A stretch of 64,000 nucleotides of DNA from Paracamarosporium sp. OC-R06-R3 (GCA_019828545.1 JACVRA010000136.1:55988-119987), one strand, 5' to 3'; shown: positions 47,479 through 59,095, numbered from the stretch's first letter. The notes: generated by a model not told the origin, from the sequence alone. Program-made: numbers and translations.

Positions 47479-48189
47479 TCAGCGGACGTACTTGGACATG
47501 AACTTCTTGTGGAAATCTGACCGTAACATGTCGTTAATGAACTCTTTCTTCTTGTTCTTGTCCTCGGTGCCACGAGCCTGGTTCTTGAACACCACATCAT
47601 CATCCCATCGACGTTTCATGGTAAAGTCGCGCGCATTAAGGAGCGGGTTGCCGCGAGCTATGTCGATTTCACGCTGCTCTTCTTCCTCTGCCGCGCGTGC
47701 TGCTTCTTCTTTCGCCTTTGCTTCTGCCCTCTCCTTCTTGATCTTCTCTAGTTCGCGTTGAAGTGCCGCTGTCTCATCTTCCTCATCGTCGTCATCGTCG
47801 CTGCTTTCGCTGCTCTCGTCGCTGTCATCCGCGTCCACATCCCGATATTTTTCCAGCATCTCTATCCGCCGCCGCTTCTGCTCTGATTCATCCTCATCTT
47901 CCCCATCTCCTGCTTCGATCGCGTCAAGTGGTCGCTTTGAGGCCGAGCTGGCATCGGTCGCGGCCTCCTCTTCGACATATGTGCCATTCTTCTTGGCGAA
48001 GTGGCGCGCCTCAGCTTCCAAAAGCTCGGCGCGAAGGTCACGCTTCGTTGACTCTGCATCGCCGCCTTGTCCTGGTTGTCTGTGTTTGAGGAAGGTATGC
48101 GCTGGGAGAAGGCGCTGATGGTATGCGGGTCCGCGAGCCGCTTCTTTGCCGCGTGCGGGATCGAACGTCGGTCGGTGGGCGGTTGTCAT
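47479..48189 (-). CDS. CWC15: Pre-mRNA splicing factor Cwc15
   Basis: Single exon, 236 aa. The start MTTAHRPTFDPARGKE is the nearly invariant N-terminus of Cwc15/Cwf15, followed by LPAHTFLKHRQPGQGG, a long acidic and Glu/Lys-rich central coil (about 100-180), and the conserved end IARGNPLLN, MKRRWDDDVVFKNQARG, FINDMLRSDFHKKFMSKYVR. Cwc15 is a component of the Prp19-associated spliceosome core. It is divergent from the Rrp45 gene, with 227 bp between start codons, a shared promoter for two RNA-processing genes. Confidence 0.96.
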   Translation of the reverse strand: MTTAHRPTFDPARGKEAARGPAYHQRLLPAHTFLKHRQPGQGGDAESTKRDLRAELLEAEARHFAKKNGTYVEEEAATDASSASKRPLDAIEAGDGEDEDESEQKRRRIEMLEKYRDVDADDSDESSESSDDDDDEEDETAALQRELEKIKKERAEAKAKEEAARAAEEEEQREIDIARGNPLLNARDFTMKRRWDDDVVFKNQARGTEDKNKKKEFINDMLRSDFHKKFMSKYVR

Positions 48190-48416
48190 GGTGAAATATT
48201 ATTTTTCGCGGTATGTATAGTTGCAATGATCGGATTTCGGGAGTCTCTCGCGTTGTGGCGGGCTGATGCGCGTGTATGTAGAGTGAAGGTCAAACGTGAG
48301 CAAAGATCGCGGAACATCAGTGCCAAGGCTGCCGGTGAATGTATTCGCCGACCCCGCCATATTCTTTTCGTCTTCCTTACAGCATTGCGACGTTAATTGC
48401 TTGATGAGAGGCAAAC

Positions 48417-49426
48417 ATGCCTCACGAAGCTCAGATCTCGGTCAATGAGCGCGCCTTCATTCAGGATGCGCTGAAGGAGCAGATTCGCCTCGACGGTCGC
48501 GCCTTAGATGCTTTCCGCCCGCTAGAGCTATCGTTTGGAGACGAGTATGGCGTTGCAGACGTACAGCTAGGCAAGACAAGGTGCGCAACAACAAGAAGCC
48601 AGCAACTAATGCATTACTGACAGTAGTAGGGTGATCGCGCGTATTTCGGTAGACGTGGTGACCCCTCCGCCTGAGCGCAAGTTCGATGGCGTCTTTCAGA
48701 TCGTAACAGAATTCTCTCCCATGGCCTCGCCAGCCTTCGAAGTCGGACGGTCAGTCATTGGATCTCTATTCTAAGCTCTCTATGGTTCTGCATAGCTAAC
48801 TGAGCTTCAGGCCCACCGACGCAGAAGTAATCCTTTCGCGAATCCTCGAGAAAGCCATTCGTCGCTCCAACGCGCTTGACACAGAGTCGCTATGTATAAT
48901 CGCAGGCCTGAAATGTTTCGCGCTACGCGCCGACGTTCACGTCATCGACCATGATGGAGGCCTCATTGACGCATCCTGCATTGCAGTCATGGCCGCATTG
49001 CAGCACTTTCGAAGACCAGACGTTCTAGTCGAAGGCGAGAAAGCAACTGTCCTCAGCGTACGTGAGCGCGATCCGATACCCCTCTCGATATTACACCAAC
49101 CGCTCTGCGTGACGTTTTCCTACTTTGAAGAAGGCGAGCTATTCCTGGTCGATGCGGACCTGGCGGAAGAGCAGGTCCGGGACGGCGAGGTCATCATCAC
49201 AATGAACCGACATGGGGAAGTGTGTCAGATCGCCAAGTATGGAGGCGCGACCGTGGAGCCGTATGCCTTGTTCAACTGCACGAATGTCGCTCTGCAGAAG
49301 GTCAAAGACATGAGCAAATTCATACAAACACGACTTGACGAGGATGCTAAGAAGAGGAATGCTGGAGGATTACTGGCAGAGCTTAGTGCTGAGAACGATA
49401 GGCCGTTCGACAGGCCCGTGGGATGA
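48417..49426 (+). CDS. RRP45: Exosome complex subunit Rrp45
   Basis: Three exons (48417-48580, 48630-48749, 48811-49426), 299 aa. RNase PH-like fold: FIQDALKEQIRLDGRALDAFR, YGVADVQLGKTRVIARISVDV, FSPMASPAFEVGRPTDAE, ILEKAIRRSNALDTESLCI, then VHVIDHDGGLIDASCIAVMA and the PLSILHQPLCVTF/ITMNRHGEVCQI region. Like other eukaryotic ring subunits it should be catalytically inactive and structural in the nine-subunit exosome core, in nucleus and cytoplasm. After the TGA the same frame stays open for another 96 codons (see findings). Confidence 0.93.
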
Positions 49427-50183
49427 AGAATTCCAAAAACCCTAAATAGGGCTGACTATGAACCGGAGAAGCTTGCGATCCACGCGGCTGGAGGCAGTAT
49501 GTGCAAGTCGGCGAAAGCAATGGCAAGCTTCGCAACACTATCTGATACCCATTTTGGCAAAGACCAAAACACGGAGCTCCGAACGCTCTTGGAGCAGCAT
49601 GTCCTGATGAGGCCGTTACAAGATCCTTACGAGCGACAACATGCCGAGGCTCCTTTAACGGTTTTGAGCACTGGATATGTGAAAGCGGCTCCACTCGGCC
49701 TCGTGGATATTCGATAACAATGCTCCAAAATAATCAGAAATTTTAATGATATTTCCGTTACGGAGGTTGCTTCGGACGAATACATGCAATTTGAAATTCC
49801 TCAGCGGTCCGTGATGCGATGGGCCAGCCCTGGATGCTGACAAGACATCAAGCGGCCAGTGGGGCTGCCTCGGTGCATCACGCAACCCGCAACACGAGCT
49901 CGCCCATGCAGCAGCTCAAAATGACCAGGCCACGAGCGTCATATCAAATCATGTTTGCGTGGCTCATGCGGCGCAGCTATATCTATCTAAATATTTCTAT
50001 CTAGCTACTGACATCTGTTTTGTAGAGCTCTGCGATCTACTGATCTATTATATTGCGTCATTGCCTTGCGACTGCAGGGTCCTTTTAACTTCAAACACCT
50101 ACCCAAGAGCTGCTTCGATAAGCTTCTGATTCTCCCTTCTTATTCTTCCTCTCACAGAATTTCACGTACAGCGACCTGTCATC
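49427..50183. other. Intergenic with open frame after Rrp45
   Basis: 757 bp. The first 290 bp remain open in the Rrp45 frame to a TAA-independent stop at 49715-49717; the rest has no gene. Promoter of the DUF4336 gene at the right end. Confidence 0.4.
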
Positions 50184-51049
50184 ATGGCTTCAAAACTCGT
50201 CCCGTCAAATCCCGCTGAGGTTATGGTGATTCGGGACGTTGTCCCGCGCACCATCACCACCCTCTCCGTTCCCTTTGCCCGCTTCGGCCGCATAAAGATC
50301 GGCGGACGAGGCACGATTGTTCGCCTCCAGAATGGCTCTCTCGCCGTATTCTCGCCCGTCGCCCTTACCGATGAAGTCAAGCAGAAAGTCGCTGAGCTCG
50401 GAGAGGTGAAATATATTACGGCGCTCGACTTCGAAGTATGTTCTTTCTCTCGGATCGTAGTGGAATGCAGCAGCTAATGGGCGATTTGCAGCATCACATC
50501 TTCCTCGGCCCCTGGCACGCCGCCTACCCTAACGCCCAAGTTCTCGGTCCTGAAGGCCTACCCGAAAAGCGCAAGAAGCAGAACAACGAGGACGTACCAT
50601 TCGCACATGTGTTCACGAAAGACAAGCCCGTGACCTCCATCGACGCCGAATTCGACCGCGAATTTGAGTGGGAATACGTCCCCGCGCACCAGAATAAGGA
50701 GATCGTGTTCAACCACAAGCCTACCAGGACATTGATCCAGGCAGACCTGCTGTTCAACTACCCGAGCACGGAGCAGTACAGCAAGACAGGCGAGAGCCCA
50801 ACAAGCGGTATTCTGACGAGAATATTCGGCATGTTGACGAACGTGCATGGGAATGGGCAGAGGAGGGCGATCTGGTATGGTATCAGCTCAGGAGACCGTA
50901 CAGGATTCGCTAGGAGTGTAAGTAAGATCCACCAGTGGGATTTCGACAGGATTATTCCTTGTCATGGAGATGTGATTGAGAACGGAGGCAAGGACATCTT
51001 CCAGAGGATTATGCAGTGGCATTTGGAGTTGGCGAAGAAGAGCTCGTGA
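50184..51049 (+). CDS. DUF4336 family protein
   Basis: Two exons, 50184-50435 and 50492-51049, 269 aa. Conserved fungal DUF4336 pattern: NPAEVMVIRDVVPRTITTLS near the start, the junction LDFEHHIFLGPWHAAYPNA, LGPEGLPEKR, and RIIPCHGDVIENGGKDIF near the end. The HH and CHGD positions recall the metal ligands of metallo-beta-lactamase folds, to which this family is related, so a hydrolase role is possible. The exact substrate is unknown and some ligands of classical enzymes are absent. No signal peptide. Confidence 0.8.
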
Positions 51050-51901
51050 GTCTTTTGCGTTTGGATTTGAGAAGTATGGCAAATTGAAGGATGGGACAGT
51101 GTTGTATATCGGAGTGTATACTGACTTGTATATGATTGTCAATGTGTAATCATCTCTCGACACCTTGTAGTTTTGTCCTGAGGTTGAGGCGTTGCTTCCG
51201 TACTTGTAAATCATAATATCTGATCGCTACTATAATTGTCGTAAGGAAACATAACCAAATTGCTCTTTCTGAACTTTCCGTTTTGGAAGCATTTCACATT
51301 CGAAGCTAACATGACGAGTTAGCAGCGTTGTCTGCATAGACCAACAGAACGAGGCCAAAGGGTAAATTGACGGATATCGAAATGGAAGGCAATGTCTTTA
51401 ACCGCCTCAATGGTCATACGAAGTCAATGGCTCATACGTACTCGACGTACTAGAGAAAATCGTGGATCATTGTTGAGAAGCACATCATATAACGTGTCAA
51501 GCTCTGTTTGGATGGACTGCCGCCTGTGACACGTTGGAATGCACTGCCATGTTCGTGTAACACTAGCATGTGGAAACAACGCTTTCAAAGACCAAAACAA
51601 AACTACATGCAAAGTCTTGTTCTAAATCTACCAGACCAGTTTTGGTTGCCTGGCACTCTGATTTCGCTACCGCTTATGAAGACCTTGGAGGGGCGAAGTT
51701 AACAAACCGGTTACCCTGGCAGTGCAAGCAAAGGCATATCACTTGCCGCATTCTGTCGACCCGACTGTATGGTCTGCCGATGACCTAGCGTTATGAGCAA
51801 ACCACTGGTCTTTAATTGACCGCACTGCATCCGCTCAGCAGTTCCCCAGAGTCAAACACGGATCTACCACATTCTCCACATCCCCACCCGAATAACTACC
51901 C
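51050..51901. other. Intergenic
   Basis: 852 bp, no supported gene. Confidence 0.4.
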
Positions 51902-53155
51902 ATGGCGAAGAAGGCCAAGAAACCGAAGCATACTGACGCGGAAAAGGAGCGTCTGGAACAATATTTCCTAGAAGTTCGGGACCAGAAACTTCGAGAATGG
52001 TACGAGCAAGCCAACGGTGAAGACTCAGATATGAAAGCTTTCGCGCAGGCAAGGCTGCAGTTGCAAATTTGGTTGAGAGAAACGCGGAGAGAGATCGGCA
52101 TATGGAAGCAAGAACGCGATGCATCTAAACGCTCAGGCGATGCCGACGAATTGGAAGCCGCTCGTAAGAAAATGAAGCACTCCAAACATGCTATGTTCTC
52201 GCACGTGACAATGTCGACCAAAGGGATTCCCCCTTCTACCGCCGCCAAGGCTCGTCGGAAATGGGTTGAGGGAAATTACACCCTAGAAGAGATGCTAGAG
52301 GATCTTGATTTGGACAAGAGAACCGAATTCGGTGTGAGTTACGAGAGCATAACTACTCCTATCGAAATTGAAGAGAGTGACGAGAAGGATACACTTGGAG
52401 GAGAGACCTGGGAAATAGAAGGATCCTCAGAGGTAATCTTGCTAGCAGATCGAGGTGTGAACAGAACATCCGAAGATGGAGCAGAGCTAGATGGACTGGT
52501 CAATCCCACACCTAATCCTACCAGCATCTGGGCTCAATACGCGCTGCACATGCAGGAGCAATATCGAAACGCCAATCTCCCCGATTTTGCCATCGAAACG
52601 AGGCTCTCTTTCCAAAAGAAGATTTTTGATCAGCACGTAGATTGTGAGCGCCAGCTTTGCGAGGCAGCCCACGATACTATTCGTCTCGAAGCAGGTACCC
52701 TACATCCTATCCGTGAAGGCATCGGCACGACTTGGAATACGGTTCTCGTTACCACATCCTTCTCGGAGCACAGCTTGTGGGAGCTTACTTCTCCCACGCT
52801 TTGGAGTTACTTCGACGATGGCTCCGGATGGGACCATTCTCACGGCGTACCTAGCGGCATTATGCGTATCCACACAGACTCAAAATCATCCCACATCTAT
52901 TTTGATTTTGGTATGCGCACATTCAGCACGCGGAACGTTTCCATTCCAGTCACCATTCATACTCAATCATGCACCTATCCTGTGAAAAGTCACCAGACTG
53001 GTGCAGACATTGAGGTCGCACTCACCTTTTTCGATCGGGGTTTTGTCAAGGTTCGATTTCCGGTGTTCGGTTTCATCCAGTCGGGTATGGGTTGCACCAC
53101 TCTGGCTTCTGCGTCCGTGGATCTAACAGGGCGTTGGTTGGGACCGGTTGGTTGA
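51902..53155 (+). CDS. Hypothetical protein, 417 aa
   Basis: Single exon. The first 120 residues are charged and helical, probably coiled coil (KPKHTDAEKERLEQYFLEVR, RRKWVEGNYTLEEMLEDLDL). An acidic linker (about 150-190) leads to a C-terminal half that looks beta-rich and globular (TTWNTVLVTTSFSEHSLWEL, SGIMRIHTDSKSSHIYFDFG, DIEVALTFFDRGFVKVRFPV). No membrane segment, signal peptide or known motif. The C-terminal half might be a beta-sandwich, but no family is recognised. Confidence 0.65.
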   Translation: MAKKAKKPKHTDAEKERLEQYFLEVRDQKLREWYEQANGEDSDMKAFAQARLQLQIWLRETRREIGIWKQERDASKRSGDADELEAARKKMKHSKHAMFSHVTMSTKGIPPSTAAKARRKWVEGNYTLEEMLEDLDLDKRTEFGVSYESITTPIEIEESDEKDTLGGETWEIEGSSEVILLADRGVNRTSEDGAELDGLVNPTPNPTSIWAQYALHMQEQYRNANLPDFAIETRLSFQKKIFDQHVDCERQLCEAAHDTIRLEAGTLHPIREGIGTTWNTVLVTTSFSEHSLWELTSPTLWSYFDDGSGWDHSHGVPSGIMRIHTDSKSSHIYFDFGMRTFSTRNVSIPVTIHTQSCTYPVKSHQTGADIEVALTFFDRGFVKVRFPVFGFIQSGMGCTTLASASVDLTGRWLGPVG

Positions 53156-54270
53156 ATTTAATGGTACGTGTTATTCAGGGACTGAGTTAACCCGTAGGTA
53201 ATGATTGATTGCTTGGACTATCTATTCACAGCCAGAATGTCTCTAATACTCCTGTGACCCGTGCAGGGGCAACCTTCTGTTGTTTGGCACTTTTAACGTT
53301 CTTGTGCCATATCAAAATCATAAACTCCGTGCAGATACAGTAACAATACAACCTGGTCAAGGTAAGACATAGTTAGGAGATTGAACTATAGCATCTTCTT
53401 TTAACTATCGACAAGAAAGAAGGCAGATGAATACAGTCTGATGAGAGGATGTGAACGATCTCTTACTAACTCTGCAAGATTGTTATATCTATCTCCTTGT
53501 TTAGTCATAATATAGTCTTTCGAGTGGATGTTCCGCTCTCACAAGGGTCTATCTCCATAATGTCTTCTACGGATGTTCTCAATCATTTTTGATTGACTGT
53601 CAACCACGCACTCAGATCAGCGCTGGCACAGGAGTCTGGAAACATTACATTGGTTCCATGTGCTAAATAACCAAGGACTATCCCTATAAACTTCCTCACC
53701 ATCAAGAGCTAGTGACGAATAATACGAATTTGAGACAAGCTACCGCTAACGGCGTAGCTAATTGTTCAGAATCGGTTCCAGCTTCTCCACCTTTCCTAAT
53801 AACGACCATATCGTAGGGTAAAGTTGCTCTTCCCGGTAGATCATAGAGTCCAAGCACATCTAGGGCTGTGCCAATTCGGATGCACGACATAGAGGCCAAC
53901 AAGACAGTATACGGGCGCTGATCTAGTAAGATAAATGTCTCATCGATATAGTATCTCTTGAATTCGAAATGCAGTAACTGAAGTATCTAAAGCTAAGCAG
54001 CTTATGAAGGGTAAGTTGGGAATGGGAGTAGGGTATCTACGTAAGTCGAAGTGACGACCAAAGGAAAACCCACTCTCGCTGAAACAATCCGATGGAGGGA
54101 TTGTTCTTCATGGGCAGCCATAGAAGGCCGACCATCATATGTGGAATCTATACCGAAAAAATGCACGCCCAAATGCAGCCTTGGAAAGCAGATGCTCGTG
54201 TTCTTTGCTAACCCAGAATAGAAAACATACGCCCAGAGTGTTTTGTACGACCCAGATCTCCAAGCCACCC
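53156..54270. other. Intergenic
   Basis: 1.1 kb, AT-rich, without a supported gene. A 66-codon minus-strand frame at 53702-53902 has some protein-like character (TALDVLGLYDLPGRATLPYD) and may be a gene remnant. Confidence 0.35.
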
Positions 54271-57108
54271 TCAATGTTTCTCTTTCTTCACTGTCACCTT
54301 GGTGGTATCCTCAGCGCTCTTCTTCCTCTTCTTGCTCAGTCGGTTGTAGATTGCAATGAGGTTATCCGCATCCTCCATATCGGCCAGAAACATCGCACTG
54401 TCATCTTCAGTCTTTTTCACATCAGGAACCAAGCGTTGAAGATCCGCTACCATCTCTGTGAGTTCAGGAAATGCCCGTGCGAGCTCTTCTCGAATACCGA
54501 TACCCGTCTCCTCGACTTTGTAGCTTATGGGAGCTTCGGCTTTTAGAGAGGCGCTATAATCATTCAATAGATTATGAGTGTTTTTGAAATGCTTTTCTAG
54601 AAGAGTGTTGATATCATTGCTGGTTTCTTCCCGAAACAGTTTGAAAACATCGTCAACGAAATGGTTGTTGGGGCTTGAGAAGCGCTCTGTGAGGAGCCTC
54701 CTCTGCAACTTCACTTTCGGTTCGACGAATTTCTTCTTTGCCGGATGAGATCCCGGTTTCTCAGGAGGTTCGGCCTCTAAGACATCATCGAAATGTTTGT
54801 CAGTGATCTTGGCCACCAAGGAATCCTGTCGATCATTTTCCATAGTTGCTCGCAAGACGGAGTTTTTGAAATAACACTCGAATTCATTCATGAGCATCTC
54901 CATCTTGACATGCAGTTTCATGCGGATCGGTTTCCACTTCTTCTTCGCACGTTCGACGACCATGATGTTAGCTGATGATGTATCCAGCATCAACAAAACG
55001 GCTCGAGCAATAAGTGAGGTAAGCTGGATGAGCGACTGCCTCATAGGTTGCATGCGATCGGCGTAGGCGGCAGCCCACTTGAGGAATGCAGGTGCAAGGA
55101 TATTCGAGAAACTTCTGTTATATGAACACCCATTTTCCAACCCTTTGGCTTTGGAAGCTTTTGGAGGTAATGTACCTCTGAACTTCATCAGCTTGTTGAA
55201 GGTTGGGTCTCGGAGCTTGCATATCTCATTGCACAATTTGTCATTGATTTGCTTCTTGTATACAGCGGTGTCGGTGCATACTTTAAGAAAAGTGTCCTTA
55301 AATATCTTATGAAATAGCTTCTTAGCTTGAGCCAACAGATCCTTGATTAACTCTTCCATTCTTTGGTCGAATTCTCGAGCTAGGCTTGTAAAATCTGCAT
55401 CGCGATCAGATTCGTTCATGGCCCGCTTGATCTTTTCCAGGTAATTCGGAAGAAACGTATTCAAATGACAGACCACGTCGTTGAGATTTTTTGGTGCGAG
55501 AAGACCGAACATGTATTGCCGGATCGCTGGTATACCAGTGCATATAGGCGGTAGCGGAGGCTGGTCGCGAAATCTGATCATGGAGGCAGCCTGCCATTCC
55601 AGGTAGTTGGAAGCAGATATGTGAAAGATTTGGAGGATGTCGGAAGCACTTCGACCATTCAACTGTGCGCCTAACACAGGCGAAAGATCCGTGGAGCGCT
55701 TCATTACAAACTGCTGGAGAAGATATCTCTTTAAGTATGTTATGCGTTGTCCAATCTGGAAAATTTTCATAGGGTCTTCATCATCTGTCGCAACTTTCTC
55801 ATCATTCGTTGCTGCTTGGATCATTCGCCGAATGCGATCAAAAACTCCACCCTGGCAGTTCTTTAGGTCATTAGGACGGAGTGCCTGGGATCAGTCAGCG
55901 GAGATCGCGACAGAGCAAATATGTCGAAGTACATACATCTATTTTAGTAGCGATGAGTTTCACTTTGTCAATACCTCGACTCTTAATACAGCATTGCGCC
56001 ATATTGATTGCAGGCTTGTGGCTTCCGATCCGGATGGTGTCTGCGAAAACGAACAGTACGTCTGCAGTATCCTTTATCTCTTCAACATGACGGGCTCTTG
56101 AAATGTTTGTATCACCGGAGCCTACAGCGAATTAGAGATGTGTAGCTGATTACCCGCTTACTGTGTTTTACCTGGAACGTCCATGACGACAATGCCATGC
56201 TTGAGGAGGGGGTGATCAAATCGAATAGTGACCTGGTCAATTAGTGGCCAAAGACAATCAACTCCTTTCAGATCCGCTAAGAAATGCTTGATCTTGGCCA
56301 AGAGTTCTTGTGGGGTTTTCCCGTCCTCTCTGAAGACGTGCTGACCATCCATAGGGTACTTCTTCATTGCCTGCATGCATTTCAACTGACAAAATTTTAC
56401 GAACTCTTCTGTGGACAAGGACACGAAGTTTTCCTGAAACTCTTTCTCAGACCCAATCAAAACCTTGAGTATCTTATGTGCTGTGTCACGGAGTCCCTTG
56501 TCAACACTGTCTTGCTCAAAGGATTGGGCTTCTCGAGGCTCTTCGTCGTCTGAATCTTCGTCATTCTGGTGGTAGTGTTTGAGGTATCGGACTTGTTCCC
56601 GAATCATTGATTCAATCTTCTTCGGCTCATGGAACTTAACCTCTGCAACGAACGGTGCAATATCTCCAGATGTTGAGGTTGTAGGGATTTGCGCATACTT
56701 GATGGGTGCGCTCGTGCAAGCTTCTCCGTCTGCTCCGCTCCACGAGATCCCATCGACATCGAAAAGAGCATTGATGAACATGCTCTTCCCCGAGCCTTGC
56801 TCCCCGATGAGACCAATAATTATGTCCGAGCTGCGCTTGATTTGGGAGATTGTATGTATCGTCTTGAGGAGATGATCCAATTCTCGATCACCAGGCGGAA
56901 TTCCACGTAGGATATCGGAAAGCTTTGCGTAAATAATATCGAGAGAGGTTTCAATGCGCGTTCTAGGAAGGGACCAATATGGATGAGGGTGCTTCGGCTC
57001 TTTACTTGAGTCGTACTTTGGCACAGACTTATGCTCCTCGATGTACGATGAAAACTCATCAGCGGTGAGAAGCTTCATCTCGGAAGCCGGCGGACACTTG
57101 TCAGACAT
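54271..57108 (-). CDS. Dynamin-like large GTPase (SLIP-GC type)
   Basis: Three exons (57108-56172, 56121-55937, 55884-54271), 911 aa. The P-loop GEQGSGKS is near residue 100, the G3 motif DVPGSGD is formed across intron 1 (about 309-315), and the G4-like TKID closes exon 2. A long alpha-helical C-terminal part follows, with Lys-rich segments (KKRKKS, KKEKH) suggesting nuclear location. The layout matches the fungal proteins annotated like the mammalian nuclear GTPase SLIP-GC. A 77-nt intron probably lies in the 5' leader (GTAAGT at 57203 to AG at 57127). Role unknown; expanded families of these GTPases occur in filamentous fungi. Confidence 0.85.
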
Positions 57109-57204
57109 GGTGTTGGGTGTAATGAACTGAAGTCAATTTGACAGAACAGTAAGCAGGTAATCTCGGTTATTGAGACGTCTCATCGGCTGAGATTGAGACT
57201 TACG

Positions 57205-57243
57205 AGGAAGAAGTAGTAGAGGAAGAAGTAGTAGAGGAAGAAG
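57205..57243. repeat. 15-bp tandem repeat, 2.6 copies
   Basis: Unit AGGAAGAAGTAGTAG, exact, directly upstream of the probable leader intron of the GTPase gene; purine-rich on the plus strand. Confidence 0.8.
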
Positions 57244-57476
57244 AGGAGGTAGGCTGATGGGGCTCGTTTTATATGCTAGCTTGCTTTAGTAAGTAATGGC
57301 ATGAGAAAGCTGTAGAAAGTTGAGAGAAGATTGACGAGCAGGGTCATCGCTCAGGCCCTTGAGGTGAGGTCAGATTGCAGTCAAGGTTCAAGGCTATTAT
57401 GATGAAGAAATATTTGATGAGACCGAAGGAGATGGTGAGCTCGATGAAACGGGCCGTGGGAAGCGTCTTTTCCAGT

Positions 57477-57505
57477 GGCAGGCAGGCAGGCAGGCAGGCA
57501 GGCAG
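57477..57505. repeat. GGCA microsatellite, 7 copies
   Basis: Seven perfect GGCA units plus one base; likely length-polymorphic between isolates. Confidence 0.85.
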
Positions 57506-57765
57506 TAGACAGCAAACAAAATAGGAGCCGGCGTAGACAGAGGCTGTTGTTGTCGCGGTTGGCGTACGTTCACCTAGGCAACGGGCGGACAGGTAGATAG
57601 GCAACAACGCGTTCATCAACAACACCCCCACCTCGTTCAAAACCACACTCTCAATCTTCCTGCATCCTTTCTATCTATCCAGTGCGCACACAGGGCAACC
57701 GTCTGCGCTAACGTGGTTTACATCCACTGCTTCCTCTACCCTACACATTCACACCCTCCACTACT

Positions 57766-59095
57766 ATGGCCGACAAGCTTGTAACATTTAGCGACATCGC
57801 CAACATCATCGCCAAGCGTGCTTTAGACTCGTCACACGAGGACGAGATCCTCTACGATAATGACAGAGAGCTATTGCCAGCCGTGTAGTAGACTTTCAGC
57901 ACCTTGTTCACTGTACATTTCTCGTCCATGCCTATGTATGTACATTGGCTAGTCACGGTTGCTAACGTGCGTAATGCAGATAATAGCAGGCATTAGCGTT
58001 TAGGACTAAGATCTAGCCCTTACACAGGCTCTTGCTTGTAGGGTTTTAAAGTTAATTAGCATCTTTAACAAAGTATACAACCCTACGGAGCAGGATCTGT
58101 TAGTCGTTAGGGTAGAAGAGTTAGAAGAGGCTGCTTGGCAGCATGTAGTCGCCTTCTAAGAGCAACATTTTACACTTGTAGAGGTCCCAGAGTCCACGCT
58201 TGTCAAGCTGGTCTTTACTAATCTGCCTAGCGCTACGCGTGCGAAGAAGTGGACTTATAACAGTCAAGGACGCACAGCGTCACCACTACTATTAGAGGAT
58301 GAGTCTACGTCGCTTGGTTCCTCTAAGCCGTCTGAATCCTCGGAATCGTCTGAGGTGCAAGACAGCAGCAACGATAGTTGGGAACTGGAAGCTCGTCTCC
58401 GCCAGCGTCGCTGGGCGGCACTAGAAGAGGAAGACGTGACCGACGAAGGCGCTATGCTGGAACAACTTAAGGTTCTATGCACGATAACGATGGGCCTCAA
58501 CCTAGTCTACAACGTGAAGTAGGTAACAGACTGCTGCAACGCGTTCTATAAGTTGATCGTACATCGGCGGTACTTGGTTGCCTATAACAAATTGAACAAC
58601 GCGCGCAAGTACGATATGGTCGGCGTCACTATAGCGAACCACATCACAACTGTGATTTTCCGTGGGCTTGTGGGCAGCAGGTGGACCACCCATGCGCAGC
58701 AGGCGTTGACGGAACTGCACCAACCCGAGCAGATCGGCATCGGCGTTGCACAGACTGCAATGCACCATCTCTACGAGTACTGTAATGATCCAGCCTTCGA
58801 GCTGCTCAACCGGATCTTCCTCCTCTTCTCCCAGGTCGGGGATCTAACTGCAACGACCCGCCGCAAGTCTACCGTGGAGGTGACGTTGTTCTGCGTCCAG
58901 TTTCCCCGATCCGCGCTTTCCTCTGCTGCACCTCTCTGCTGCACCTCTATGGCCGCACCAAAAATACTGTGTAATAAATCCTCCAATTTCATCGGTCCTT
59001 CTTGGAGTGAAAAATACAGAAAATCAATGCAAATCTTAGATTCCAGGCAGCCGCATGGCAAGTCCGCAAATGTGCGGAATTCCGCACGTGAATAG
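57766..59095 (+). pseudogene. Decayed gene of unknown family with in-frame stops
   Basis: Exon 1 (57766-57879) encodes 38 residues starting MADKLVTFSDIANIIAKRAL. A 100-nt intron (57880-57979, with a GCTAAC branch site and TGCAG end) joins it in phase to a second exon that is a single readable frame to 59093-59095, interrupted by TAG/TAA codons near 58001, 58007, 58157 and 58520. The stops are ones that C-to-T change of CAG or CAA would create, as repeat-induced point mutation does. Readable parts include EQDLLVVRVEELEEAAWQHV, an acidic Ser-rich linker, and YLVAYNKLNNARKYDMVGVT. No family recognised; could be a repeat-associated gene or a lost host gene. Confidence 0.6.
59072..59087. repeat. 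16-bp perfect palindrome
   Basis: GTGCGGAATTCCGCAC, self-complementary along its full length, at the 3' end of the decayed gene. Confidence 0.7.

Larger units (their letters stand above)
57109..57765. other. Divergent intergenic region with tandem repeats
   Basis: Holds the leader and promoter of the GTPase gene. Two repeat tracts: a 15-bp unit AGGAAGAAGTAGTAG at 57205-57243 (2.6 copies) in the presumed leader, and GGCA repeated seven times at 57477-57505. Confidence 0.5.
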
